Below the pieces are notes generated by a model. It worked only from the letters and a program-made list of their open reading frames with translations. It searched no databases and was not told where the DNA came from. DNA of 64,000 nucleotides from Heliopora coerulea (Eukaryota; Cnidaria; Anthozoa; Scleralcyonacea; Helioporidae). The translations under genes and the position numbers were made by a program. Numbering within the stretch: the first letter of the stretch is position 1; each line of letters begins with the position of its first letter. The stretch lies in the NCBI GenBank assembly GCA_030142905.1, contig JASJOG010000057.1, positions 434,501-498,500 of the forward strand. The letters run 5' to 3'. Below are positions 1 through 10,552 of this stretch, in pieces.

Positions 1-294
1 TTAACTGTTAAATTGTTTCAACTGTTTTTCCACTGTTCTCCCGGACTCTTAATTTCGCCTCAAGCGTGTGTAAGCTTTCTGATGTATCCAAATCAAATCA
101 CAGGATTGTCCTGGTTGTCTTGCTACATTTGTGAGCGAATGGAAAGCAAGAATTGCGTCTTTGAAACAACATTGCATACCTCAGGACGAACAATTGCATA
201 CGGGGATTGTATCGTGTGAATGAGCCCTTAAGTGCCTATGAAGAGATGTTGACGCGAGACCGAAATAGACCTTCGATAATCTTTTATACTTTAG

Positions 295-973
295 GGCATG
301 ATTCAAAATGATATTGCTATGAGTCGTGTGGAGATCGACCAAGCTCGCTTACTCACCCTTCAAGCCGCTCGTTGTATTGACACCATGGGAACTAAACTCT
401 CAAGAAAACAGGTAGGCTTCGATTTTCTAGGGAGATTAGCGTATGTAGCTGATAGGGTTATACGGTATAAATACAGATACTTTACTCTATGAATGGGGTT
501 ATCATGTAATAAATTTTGTGGGTTTGGGGTGAATGATCTTTTAGCCCAGTTGGGTGTGGCAGTTGTAACAATGTTGTAGGAGTACTTTACTACCGGTGGA
601 AAGGTTGCGGGTTGGATTGTCTTGTAGTCCTTTGGGTAAACTATAAGACAAGGACGTTTGGTATTGCCTTCGTGCACAGTTTTACTTGGGTTTCTCAGTT
701 TGTGCGTTTTAATGTTGCCCAGGCCAAGCAGTGCAAGTTTTCTTTTTTAAACGATAGATCGCATTGGCAAAGGTAGCTGTCCCTCGAATTGCATCAAAGG
801 TTGCTGACCGGGCGATTCAAGCATTCGGCGGCGCAGGCGTCTCACAGGATACGCCGCTGGCTTACATGTTCGCGATGCTACGGACGCTGCGCATTGCAGA
901 TGGACCGGACGAAGTTCACCTGACCGCCATCGCGAAACAAGAATTGAAGGAACAACTAAAGAGTCGACTATAA
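295..973 (+). CDS. ACAD11: Acyl-CoA dehydrogenase family member 10/11, last two exons (5' part outside window)
   Basis: Two coding exons at about 295-411 and 758-973 (stop 971-973) are joined in phase 0 by a GT..AG intron. The peptide carries the acyl-CoA dehydrogenase C-terminal helical-bundle signatures of the ACAD10/ACAD11 subgroup: [12 protein letters not shown], then [11 protein letters not shown] and [11 protein letters not shown]. The family forms FAD-dependent acyl-CoA dehydrogenases acting on long or branched acyl-CoAs in mitochondria or peroxisomes. Here the protein ends in Ser-Arg-Leu, which fits the peroxisomal PTS1 pattern [SAC][KRH][LM]; this favours a peroxisomal ACAD11 role but does not prove it. 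ACAD10 is the alternative because the C-terminal regions are very similar and the upstream kinase-like and catalytic parts are not in the window. The 5' edge of the first exon is set by the acceptor 'ctttag'. Its intron contains the 3' end of a tRNA-derived repeat (420-490). Confidence 0.88.
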
Positions 974-1298
974 TATTCGGAATACTTCGGGTAATCCTGA
1001 TTTGGCGTCGTTTTTGGATGGCTCGTGAAATCTGAACAAAAAAAAGGAAAGATTAGGCAAGACAGGTTCATAGCTAAGTTAGAAGAGGGCGGTTCACTCA
1101 TGGTTTAAGTGGACTTATCTTTAATATGGGTGCAGTCAGCGGGATTTGGCGGCATGCCTTGAAAATCAATGGTCAGGAGAGGACAGAGGCGTACGGATGG
1201 GGGGGGGGGGCGCAGCGCTCCATGCGGCACCTCCATAGGGGCGGCAATTTGCTCTTGTTAAAACGGGAAAAAAATCACATATCTTCGGAAACCCGAAC

Positions 1299-1390
1299 TA
1301 CCGTATTTAGTCGAATAAGCACCGCGGCGCTTATTAAATTCTACGACTTTTCGATGCGGCGCTTATGAAATAAGGGTCAAAAAGGCGTAT
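1299..1390 (+). repeat. Remnant of an 'ACCGTATTT'-ended DNA transposon
   Basis: The terminal string ACCGTATTT is shared with the left end of the complete element at 5862-6516. It is followed by a short inverted pair around 'gcggcgcttat'. Only one end is recognisable, so this is a fragment. The superfamily cannot be assigned by eye. Confidence 0.4.
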
Positions 1391-1679
1391 AATGTGATCT
1401 TCGGAATTTTTATCAATTGTTGTACTTGGGAAGGGGTGGCAATTTTTGATGGCGCCCAGGCGAAATTTTAGCACGGTACGCCACTGGTAGGGGAACCAGG
1501 TGCTGAACCCGAAAAAATATGATTAGTATAGGTTGGGTTGTGGCATTTTCTCTGGGACGTTTCCAGAAAATTTATGTAATATTACTCCTATATCAATACT
1601 ATTAGTTTGATGAATTGATGTATTGTAATTTAAGGGACTTCAGAGATGTCTAGGTATTACTGTGATACCAACAGTACAG

Positions 1680-1815
1680 GGAGGGGGCCCTTGGAACCGA
1701 AAAAGATCAACGTAACTTTGGGAAACGAGGGCAAAAAGCTGTCACTAAAAGGGCACGGATAAGATTGGTCACAGAAAGAGCAGGGGTTTCAACCCCCAAC
1801 CCCTTCTCTAGTTGT
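1680..1815 (+). repeat. Interspersed repeat, copy 1 (second copy at 62690-62885)
   Basis: Shares the string 'ctttgggaaacgagggcaa' and several following blocks ('gggcacggataagat' against 'gggcaaacataagat') with 62773-62885, and both end in C-rich 'acccc..tgcccc' sequence. No coding potential or terminal repeats are visible, so the class is unknown. Confidence 0.5.
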
Positions 1816-2404
1816 GCCCCTGTTATTGGTTAATATTTAGATCGAGGCTTTGGAATAAACTTTTCTAAACATGAACCGGCTAACTTTAAAGAAAGAAGTA
1901 AATAATATAATATTAATGTTATGTTAATTTATCATGAATGCAGCTTTTAGAATTTTAGGGTTAAAGTTAATGTCATCGCGCAAGCATTTGCCTGTATTTT
2001 TGCATTGAGGGGAGACGATTTAACGTGGGCACTTCGACGACAAGCTCACACTGTTAGTATTGTTTCGTAGGCCTTTCTTTTGTACTTCTCTTAACCGTTT
2101 ATAATGTGGGTGTTGAGGCCGTCGAAACGTCAGTCACAAGAAACACCGACACAAGCGGTTTTTCATCAGCCTTCCTCAATCTGGACGGTCGACTTCCTGC
2201 AACAGGCATTGTTGAACACGTCACGTTTCGTCACTGGAATAAAAGCTTCCGTGATTGTCGCGCGCAATTATTTGTTAGCCTAAGTATTGTGATTTTACCA
2301 CATACAGCCATGCAGTATACCTCCTCGATTGTTAAGCCTAACACTTCTCATGTTGATAACTTGTATGACGTGGCAGTTTCCTGGTATTTGTCATCATCCC
2401 CATT

Positions 2405-3517
2405 GTCACAACACCAACTGTGGGAAACAACATTGGCCTCTATAGAGATGACGGGCTAGCCGCATTCAACAAAACACCAAGGAAGATAGAAAACATAAAG
2501 AAACGTATTTGTAGAACTTTTAGAGAACACAACCTAAAACTAACCATCGAAGCTAACAAGAAATGCGTTCATTATCTAGACGTCACATTAGATTTATCAT
2601 CTTCAAGTTACAAGCCCTTCACAAAGCCAGGAAACGTCTTGCAATACGTCAACCGCCACAGCAATCATCCACCTTCAGTACTCCACAGCATACCAGAAAA
2701 CATTAATAAACGTCTATCTAATATCTCGTCCGACAAGCATTCATTTGACTCTGCAACCCCACCATACCAAGAAGCCCTAAAAAGAAGCGGCTATGACTAT
2801 AAACTCAACTTCAGACCTGAACCACCAAAACCAAAACATCCGAGAAACAGAAACAGAAATATCATATGGTACAACCCACCATTCAACTCATACATAGGAC
2901 ACAAATTCTTAAAGATCGTTGACGAATCCTTTCCATCAAACCACCCGCTTCACAAAATATTTAATCGGAACACTTTGAAATTAAGCTATAGCTGCATGCC
3001 AAACGTCGCAAACATCATCGCATCACACAACAAACGCATACTCAGCAAAGAAACCCAGACTCAATCCAATCCACCCGACTCTCTAAGTTGCAACTGCCGC
3101 CATAAAGAATCCTGCCCGCTAGCCGGAAAGTGCTTAACAGACAGAATTGTATACCAAGCTACGGTAAAGAGAGAAGACAACAGCAAAGTTGAGACCTACA
3201 TCGGTATCACTGAAGGCACCTTCAAGTCCCGATATAACAATCACACGAGCTCCTTTAGAAACCCAACTCAGAGAAATAGCACGGCCCAAAGCAAATACAT
3301 TTGGAACTTAAGGGACAATAACATCAAATTTTCGTTAAAGTGGCAAATTATCAGACGGTGTAAAGCGTATTCTAGCAGCACAAAAAAATGTAATTTATGT
3401 TTGCATGAAAAATTCCTTATCGTCTGCCATCCTGAGCTAAGCTCATTAAATTCCAGAAACGAACTAATCACAATTTGTAGATATAGGAAAAAACACTTGC
3501 TCTGTAATATTTGTTAG
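2405..3517 (+). mobile_element. Penelope-like retroelement ORF, 5'-truncated (RT palm to GIY-YIG endonuclease)
   Basis: An open frame of 365 codons (2420-3517) begins at the reverse transcriptase active-site motif: YRDDG, the Penelope-type version of YxDD, lies at residues 7-11. The RT thumb region follows, with VHYLDVTLDL near residue 50. Then come a Cys-rich linker (CNCRHKESCPLAGKC, about residues 226-240) and a C-terminal GIY-YIG-type nuclease segment: TYIGITEGTFKSRYNNH, then SKYIWNL, KWQI and CLHEKFLI. This order is diagnostic of endonuclease-bearing Penelope-like elements. Everything upstream of RT motif C is missing, and the upstream sequence gives no in-frame continuation, so this is a truncated insertion. 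The remaining frame is fully open, which argues for a fairly recent copy. A hammerhead ribozyme follows 75 bp after the stop codon. Confidence 0.9.
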
Positions 3518-3592
3518 TTCACCCCGCTTTTTTATTGCATGACGTAACCTCTATAGACACTATCAAGTTTCGTAGGCAACTATATCACACGC

Positions 3593-3654
3593 GATCACTA
3601 CCTGACGAGTGTGGCAGGCTCAGCTTGCCATACGAAACAAATTTGTAGTAAATC
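3593..3654 (+). ncRNA. Hammerhead ribozyme in the 3' region of the Penelope-like element
   Basis: The catalytic core is complete. CTGACGA is at 3602-3608. Stem II is GTGTGGCA (3609-3616) paired with TGCCATAC (3626-3633), 8 bp including one G-U. GAAA is at 3634-3637. A short stem III follows (ACA/TGT around an AATT loop), and the cleavage triplet GTA ends at 3647. Stem I forms from TAC (3599-3601) with GTA (3648-3650) and, across an internal loop, GAT (3593-3595) with ATC (3652-3654). The very short stem III matches the minimal type I hammerheads reported in Penelope-like elements. Predicted self-cleavage is after A3647. All core bases match; activity is inferred. Confidence 0.85.
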
Positions 3655-3684
3655 TTTATGAAGTAACCCAAGTTTATTATTATA

Positions 3685-3685
<1 letters not shown>

Positions 3686-3722
<37 letters not shown>

Positions 3723-3830
3723 GTGTGTGTGTAAGTAAATTTCATCTTACTAAGTGTAGATGTTTGTAAACTTGGATATATGTATGATGAAAAGCTTGAG
3801 AACAAACTTTTCATCATATATATATGTATG

Positions 3831-3880
<50 letters not shown>
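3686..3880. repeat. AT/GT microsatellite block with hairpin
   Basis: (TA)n occupies 3686-3719 and is followed by (GT)n to about 3732. A second (TA)n block runs to 3880. Between them 'TATGATGAAAAG' (from about 3781) is repeated inverted as 'CTTTTCATCATA', forming a perfect small hairpin. Confidence 0.85.
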
Positions 3881-3889
3881 GGAAAGGTC

Positions 3890-4018
3890 TAAGTAATGGC
3901 GAAATGTAAAGAGTAGTTTTTTAACGTTTCGAGCGAAGGCCCTTCGTCCGAGAGGTTTTTTTTTTTCAGGCTGTTTTTTTTTTCTCTCTGACGAATGGCT
4001 TCGCTCGAAACGGTAAAT
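3890..4018. repeat. Two head-to-head copies of the 'GAGCGAAGGCCCTTCG' repeat
   Basis: 'cgtttcgagcgaaggccctt' at about 3926 and an inverted, more diverged copy ('gacgaatggcttcgctcgaa' from about 3990) flank a T-rich spacer. A third copy lies at 8659-8692. The position next to the Penelope element suggests a retroelement-derived repeat, but the link is inferred from proximity. Confidence 0.55.
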
Positions 4019-4023
4019 ATATA

Positions 4024-4378
4024 CAAGGTCCGCCAAAAAAATATATACACACATTAACAGTTGCCGTCTATGGACCTTCTTCTAAGTTTGATCAAATTAC
4101 GATAACTCTTGTAATTGTAGAGGCCAAAGGTAACTTGTATTAATCTCGTGATATCTGAATAAATTTAGTATTAAAATTGATAAAAGTTTTATTTAAGGTA
4201 GATTTACTACATGAGACAACTACACCATAGCAAGACAGATCACAAGGAGAAAAACACAATAACAGGAAGTTCTATTGTCAACTTAACACGAGTCGCACCC
4301 TTCATCACATTCTCAACAAAAATATTTATACACGTTTTTCTTTTCCTGAAGTGTGTATACATTTTTTGGCGGACCCTG
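4024..4378. mobile_element. Tc1/mariner-like MITE with 'GGTCCGCCAAAAAA' terminal repeats
   Basis: The left end (C)AAGGTCCGCCAAAAAA and the right end TTTTTTGGCGGACCCTG are inverted repeats of about 30 bp, including the adjoining 'tatacacac'. They are flanked by TA at 4022-4023 and 4379-4380. The 355-bp interior has no transposase frame. TA target duplications and this end structure point to a non-autonomous Tc1/mariner (IS630-type) element. Confidence 0.75.
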
Positions 4379-4771
4379 TATATATATATAAATAGATATA
4401 TAATAAATATACTTATTTATTTTATTTATACAATGAGAAAGAGACCCCTTCGTTCAACTTGCAATTACAAAATGCTCGCGAGAAGCATTTCCAAAGCCTA
4501 TATTTGACACCTTACCGGTCATTTGACGTATTTCTGCGGTTGTTTCTTGTCAAACATTCACCCTTTCGTTTTCCATATCAGATGCCCAACCCCACTGTTC
4601 ATCCGATTGTGACGTGTCCCTGCGTGCACAACAAGGCGTTGTTTCCTGTCTCACCACACATCACTGTTGCCTGCTCGAGACGAACATGGCGATTATATGC
4701 TGATACTTGACTGAGACGAAATGAACTAACAAGACATACTATAAGTTTATCGTACCTGAAACGAAGAAAAT

Positions 4772-7381
4772 ATGTTCAGCTGGCTAAACAGGAACGAAAA
4801 GAAAGATCCGGTAATACTTCAATCGGTTGTCGATGGCCTGAAGAAGCTCTACAAGACCAAACTACGTCCGCTTGAGGAGCATTACTTATTCAATGATTTC
4901 CACAGTCCTTTGATGTCAGACGCAGATTTTACGGCGAAACCCATGGTCTTACTAGTCGGACAGTATTCAACAGGGAAGACTACGTTTATAAAATACCTAC
5001 TTGAGCAAGAATTCCCTGGTCTTCGCATCGGACCAGAGCCGACAACTGATAGCTTCATTGCTGTGATGCACGGTGATCGGGATCAGGTGATCCCAGGGAA
5101 TGCTTTGATTGTTGACCCTTTCAAACAGTTCCGTTCCCTTAGCGTGTTTGGGAATGCCTTCTTGAATCGCTTGTACTGCTCTGAGCTGTCAAATAAAGTT
5201 CTGGAAAGCATCACTATCATTGACACTCCGGGCATACTATCGGGGGAGAAGCAGTCTGTTTCTCGTGGGTATGATTTCACGGGTGTCCTGAAGTGGTTTG
5301 CTGAACGTGTGGACCGCATTATATTGCTTTTTGATGCACATAAGTTGGACATTTCTGATGAATTCCAGCGCAGCATTGATGTCCTACGAGAGTACGACGA
5401 AAAGATCAGGATAGTGTTAAACAAAGCCGACATGGTCACCACCCAGCAGTTGATGAGAGTGTATGGTGCCCTAATGTGGTCCCTTGGTAAAGTTATCAAC
5501 ACACCAGAAGTTTCTAGGGTGTATATTGGCTCATTTTGGGACCAGCCATTGCAGAATGACGAGAACAGGAAATTATTTGAAGCAGAAGCTCAGGACCTCT
5601 TTACTGATGTGCAGAGTCTTCCAAGAAATGCAGCATTGCGAAAGCTCAATGATTTCATCAAGCGAGCTAGACTGGCTAAGGTAAGTGCAACACTTTTACT
5701 GACTTTAACCATAATGACATAGTATAAAATGTAACTGTACTTTCAGTTTTGGCCCATCTGATGTTTTATTTATTAAACCATCAAGAATAACCATTAAAAT
5801 TTATTCTTGCCCAGTAGGAAATCACTTCCGTTATTTTACTCTGGCTAATGCCAAATGACTTACCGTATTTCGCAGCATATAAGTTGACCTTGCATATAAA
5901 TCAATCCCTTATTTTTTTGACCAAAAAATCATGATTTTTATGATGCCTTGAGTATAAGTTGAGTCTTTCAAATTAAATGGTTACCAGACACAGAATAGTG
6001 TTTGTAGAAACTTTAATAGCATGGCAAATATCTTACAGCATATTTTAATATAGAGAATTACACAAACAATCGGCATATTTTGTCTTTGGTAGGTCTTTTA
6101 TTTTGTCAGATTGTTTCCACTAGTCTCAAACAAGCTTCTCCCTAACACCAACCTTGTGGCCAGCAGCAGAGTTGTTTGACTTTTCAGCCAAGTCAACAAC
6201 ATTCAACTTTGTTGAAGATACAAACATATATTTCAAGATACCAATCACACTTTGTATCTTCATCATTTTGGAGGCATGTCAAAGTCTTTACACCATAAGA
6301 ACAGGGTTTATAATAAAATACATTGACCATATTGATGTGCCCATTCACTGACAATGAGCTGATTGGTCCATTTCTTGACGCACATGGAGGACTGGTACTA
6401 GTATGTCCAGTCTATGATTTCACTCAATTTCGTGACCCTTTGTGTAAGTCAAGGTGGACTTTTTGAGATCAATTTTGGGTTCTAGAAAATCAACCTATAT
6501 GCCATGAAATACAGTAACTTGTAAAAGGGACAGGTCATGCAGGGAAAGAGATAATGCTGTTCTGACTTGACTCATGTTAAACAATGACTGTACTCATTGG
6601 AGGGAGAGCTCATTCCAGGAAAGAGTCATTGCTGATTTTACTTGGCTTGTGTTAAACCTTTTAGGTCCATGCTTATATCATATCAAGCCTGAGAGAACAG
6701 ATGCCTTCTGTCTTTGGTAAAGAGAAGAAAAAGGAACAACTTATCAAGAATCTGGGTGACTTGTATCGTAAGATTCAGAAAGAACACAACATCTCCCCAG
6801 GGGATTTTCCAACAATAACAAAATTCCAAGCCAAACTCCAGCCATATGACTTCTCAAAACTACACAGCTTGAAGGTAAAGCTGATTGATGAAGTTGACAA
6901 AATGCTTTCAAATGAAGTCACCCGACTGATGGCAATGATCCCACATGAGACCGAATCCAATCATGAAATAAAGACCATTCGTGGTGGTGCATTTAGTGTT
7001 GGTGATTCCATCCATAACCCATTTGCTACTGGAGCTGGAGAAGGTATTCATTATGGTGCTGGCTCAGATGACTGGGTAATTCAACCAGACAAAGAAAAAT
7101 ATGACAGGATCTTTCAAAATTTGAGCCCTGATGCAAGTGGCAAAGTTACTGGTGGAAATGCCAAGCGAGAACTTGTGAAATCAAAACTCCCCAACACTGT
7201 CCTTGGCCGTATTTGGAAGCTTTCAGACCTTGACAAAGATGGAATGCTGGACTCTGATGAGTTTGCTGTAGCAATGCATCTGATCCAGATCAAATTGGAT
7301 GGAAATGAACTTCCTGTTGAGCTGCCAATACATGTTGTACCCCCTTCAAAACGTAAAGGATACTCTTTGGAGTATGACTGA
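4772..7381 (+). CDS. EHD1: EH domain-containing protein (EHD1-like dynamin-family ATPase)
   Basis: Two coding exons, 4772-5680 and 6665-7381, give 541 residues, close to the 534 of vertebrate EHD1. EHD proteins are dynamin-superfamily ATPases that oligomerise on membranes and drive endocytic recycling and tubule scission. Visible parts are the N-terminal MFSWL segment, the P-loop GQYSTGKTT (63-71), switch DTPG (151-154), NKAD (217-220), a helical region with KKEQLIKNLGDLYRKIQ (about 325-341), an NPF tripeptide (421-423) that could bind an EH domain in another subunit, and a C-terminal EH domain with a canonical EF-hand loop DLDKDGMLDSDE (491-502) preceded by KSKLPNTVLGRIWKL. The ATG at 4772 is the first of the family-matching frame and follows an A-rich leader. 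The single intron holds a DNA transposon (5862-6516). A poly(A) signal AATAAA lies at 7855. The EHD1/EHD3/EHD4 paralogue cannot be told apart by eye. Confidence 0.95.
5862..6516. mobile_element. Non-autonomous DNA transposon inserted inside a TTAA MITE (EHD intron)
   Basis: The ends ACCGTATTTCgcaGCATATAaGTTGA and its inverted right counterpart (about 6486-6516) form a terminal inverted repeat of about 28 bp. The insertion is flanked by ACTT (5858-5861 and 6517-6520), a plausible 4-bp target duplication. The flanks 'ttttactctggctaatgcc' and 'acttgtaaaagggacagg' join into one copy of the TTAA MITE family, so this element landed inside a MITE. No transposase frame is present. Confidence 0.6.
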
Positions 7382-8658
7382 AGTCTAAGAAATCCATATA
7401 TTATGAAAAATTAATGGCAGTTCTATCCTTGGAACTAAGAATTAGGTTATTAACAATTTAAATAATAAAGGACACAGATACTTTATGCTTGCCTGAGTAT
7501 TTGACTGTGTAGATTGTCTGTTGAAGAAGGTATGATTGAGATAATGTTTGCTGAAAGATAAATGTATTTTGATGTTTAATCAAGCAAGATAGAGCAGAAC
7601 ATTGTCTGGACTTCAGTTTCAGGAACTCTGTGATAAGGAAGTATGGAAACTTAAGAGTGATGCTATGACTTAGCTAGTTCTGCTGGAATATTAAAAGAAA
7701 GTATGGGCCATGGCTTTTTAAATATTAAACAATGATAATGTTATGGGATTTAGAATTTTACTTCATATCTCTTTGTTACAACTGAAAATTATGGTTAGTG
7801 TGGGAAATGTTCTGTCACGAACTGTATTGTTTTCAATAATTAAGTGCCATTGTTAATAAAACCATGTTTTAATTTCAGGAGCCTTTACTGAAAGAACATT
7901 GAAAAGTGATGTATAATCCATCATTACTGAGGGTGTATTAAATCCTTTCATCATGATGGATTTGACCTTTCAACTGGTTGAACAATTACTGGTTAGCAAA
8001 TTGCATAAATAGATCAGGAGACATCTGACCAAGATTCACTGGATTTGGCTTTTTGGGTGAACAATAACTGCAAGTAAATTCCACTGATCGAGCCTAAACA
8101 GATGTAAATTTTATTTAAGAAGCTACTTCTATGAACCATTGTGGCATTGGGATTTATTTTTACCCATTCACCTATCTTTTGTGTTTTTAATTTCCTCAAC
8201 CTTGTCTGGTTACTTGTCAGAAAACCTTTCCATGAATATGTTCCCCTTGCCCCCAACTAGCACGGACCAGTAGCTGTATGCACAGCAAAAATACCAGTTG
8301 AAACTGGCAAAACTACTGCGTGCAATACAGTTTCTTTTGATCCTCTTCAGACAGATACTGAGGCATTACTAGGCATGCATGTTTGTCTCAATCTGTCCCT
8401 CACTTGGTTTTGTATGTTAGAGCATGCCACGTCAGAGTCCAGCTTGGCGTTTGGACGTTGTTGTACAACATTGGTTGATATTTACCAGTTCAACAATGTT
8501 GTATGGAAGTTTGATTTTGGTAAAACATTTTACCCAGCAAATAGTGAGCTGTAATATAAATATGTTGTAAAAATGGAGTGCTGCGTAGGCAGTGTGGAAA
8601 TCGAAGTGAAATAATCAAAAAGGTTTGAGTACTGCCGAAATGTGCGAGTAGTTATGTA

Positions 8659-8692
8659 ACGTTTCGAGCGAAGGCCCTTCGTCGGAGAGAAA
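8659..8692 (+). repeat. 'GAGCGAAGGCCCTTCG' repeat, isolated copy
   Basis: Nearly identical to the sequence at about 3926-3955 beside the Penelope element. It is palindromic at its centre. Confidence 0.6.
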
Positions 8693-9853
8693 ACTTCAGT
8701 TTTTACTGTTGGTAAACTTATTTTAATGAAATCTTTATCTTCTCATAACCTGGGATCTGAGAGGAAAAGCTCAGCACTTTTAAACTTGACGTATTGTCAG
8801 TTGATATTGTTTTGTTTATACCCATTTCGATGTCATTTTAGTATTGCGTAAAATATATAATAAGCGCAGTTTTTGTTGAAGTCATGGCCACAGAATAAAG
8901 AATTAACCAGAAGTCCCACTCAGTGTCGGCACCTCTGATGTACGTCTTCGCGCATGTTGCCTCGCGCACACAGGAAGTTGAACGGCCGCCATGTTCTTGG
9001 AGGGTATAACTGAGTCATTTTCAGAAGGAAACGATATGGAGTAGTTCAGTTTGAAGGGATCTGGCTAAATTTTGGACGTCGGATGGCGATTCTACCACCG
9101 AGGCCGGTTAAAGCGAAGGGAAACTGACTGTTTTTGTTAAAAAATTTCCAAATACTACGCTAAAACTGATCACAATTAGGCAGTTTAACAATCCTTGTCT
9201 CTCGGTGATTCACCACATTAATAGTCTGGTAATCGGAAATTTATTCAAATAATTTGAACTAAATTTACACTACATTTTTACAATCACACTACAATTTCTA
9301 TTGACTAGTACAGTTTTTAAAAGTTACCTAACAGCCGTTGTTATATGTGTTAAATGTTTGACTTGAAACGATTAAAACTCGCTGAATGTGTGCATACACT
9401 GAGTTACATTATTAGGAGCTAAGAAATCTTTGAAGCTACAGTAAATCAGTTAAAGAACATCTACCTATAAAACTATTTATGCCTTTCAGTAAAGATTGAA
9501 TCATCTTTCAATATCTTAAAAGAGTTTCAGGAGAAGTAACCGACCCCAGTGAAGTTTGATAATGTACATATGGTACGTAGACTGGCTTACAGTTTCTACT
9601 CAGAATTTATGCGTATGCATTTGTTTGTAATGCTTGGAAAGGCCTAAACTTTGATCATCAACAGCATACAGTGCACAATTTAAGTTAAATAATTTGGTTA
9701 AATGAGGTGAAAGTCTACATGTGTAGTATGTAAATAAACTATAATGGCAGTTGTAATTTATATATTTTATTCTAGCATAATAGGTGTGTTCATTAAAGTA
9801 CCCATCCAAAATACAATTGGGCACCAAGTGTAAACATTGCCTAAGATTGTCTA

Positions 9854-9966
9854 TTAACCCATTCAGGTGCAAGGGTGCATCGGGGCTCATCACTTAGGTG
9901 AATAAAATTGTTTGCTGTTAGCCAGAATAAAACAGTAAAGTGTGCCCTTGTCCCTCAATGGGTTAA
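9854..9966. mobile_element. TTAA MITE, full-length copy (family reference)
   Basis: Starts TTAACCCATT and ends AATGGGTTAA, so the TTAA ends are symmetric. The arms are inverted ('gcaagggtgc' against 'gcccttgtccc'), and the centre carries the family core: 'gtaaaat..gtttg..gttagccaga..taaaa' (consensus 'ttttactctggctaacgccagatgattttac'). Its length is about 100-113 bp, with no coding capacity. Further copies, most degenerate, lie near 5826-5861+6517-6545, 18200-18295, 18325-18377, 22575-22674, 52430-52527, 52838-52932, 54870-54960 and 60310-60612 (two or three). TTAA targets are typical of piggyBac and Kolobok elements; which one mobilised this family is not known. Confidence 0.75.
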
Positions 9967-10552
9967 ACATGCTATGGTTGATTTCCATGTGCAGGTAAGA
10001 CCATGCAAGCAATGCCAGCAACTACTTTTGACATCTTACTCTATAACAATAAAATTGATTTTAAAAATGATGGCTTTCTGTCTTACAACTTACAGTATGA
10101 AAAATAAGAAATTAAAAAAAAAAATAACAGGACTTGGTTTTTGGGAAGTGAACAACATTTTATTAAATTTACAATCTCTACCAGTAATGTCGAGGTATGT
10201 TTAACAGTGGGTGGCAATGATCCTTTAGAAATGCTGTTCATTATTAGAATTCAGAAAACTACTTATTCAGGTTTCCCAGTCTTTGCCATTGCATTATAAT
10301 ACAATTAAATTTTAGAAATAATTTATGTTATAAATATAACAACCATATACCTCATAAAAAAATCATTTTTGTCTTTATAAAGTGTCCCTGAAAGGCACTT
10401 CCATGTTTTAAATGTTTCTTTCTACAGTTTGAATTCTCATCAGAAGGTAACCCTCTGTGTGCTTGCATCATACTGGGTTAATCTGAATGACCTTGTAGTT
10501 GAGATAGGAATGTAAATAAACTATAAGACACCAAAGAATAATCTGGCCAACA

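Larger units (their letters stand above)
974..2404. other. Intergenic: ACAD 3' flank and repeat remnants
   Basis: I see no gene in this stretch. It holds the ACAD 3' UTR and flank, a 12-G run at 1199-1210, a remnant starting 'ACCGTATTT' (about 1300-1390) with an internal inverted pair around 'gcggcgcttat', and a repeat at 1680-1815 shared with 62690-62885. Open frames here (for example 1126-1368 and 2106-2459) have low-complexity or unstructured translations and no splice context. Confidence 0.6.

Noticed and set aside
2106..2459. 117-codon frame upstream of the Penelope element as its missing RT N-terminal part
   Set aside because: No RT motifs are visible and it overlaps the RT frame in another phase; treated as unrelated flank.
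3983..4018. 'ctctctgacgaatggcttcg..ctcgaaacgg' looked like a second hammerhead (CTGACGA ... GAAAC)
   Set aside because: The bases after CTGACGA cannot pair with those before GAAA, so stem II does not form; the inverted copies at 3926 and 8659 keep the palindrome, not the ribozyme core.
5083..5502. 139-codon minus-strand frame
   Set aside because: Antisense shadow of EHD exon 1, a strongly conserved coding exon on the + strand.
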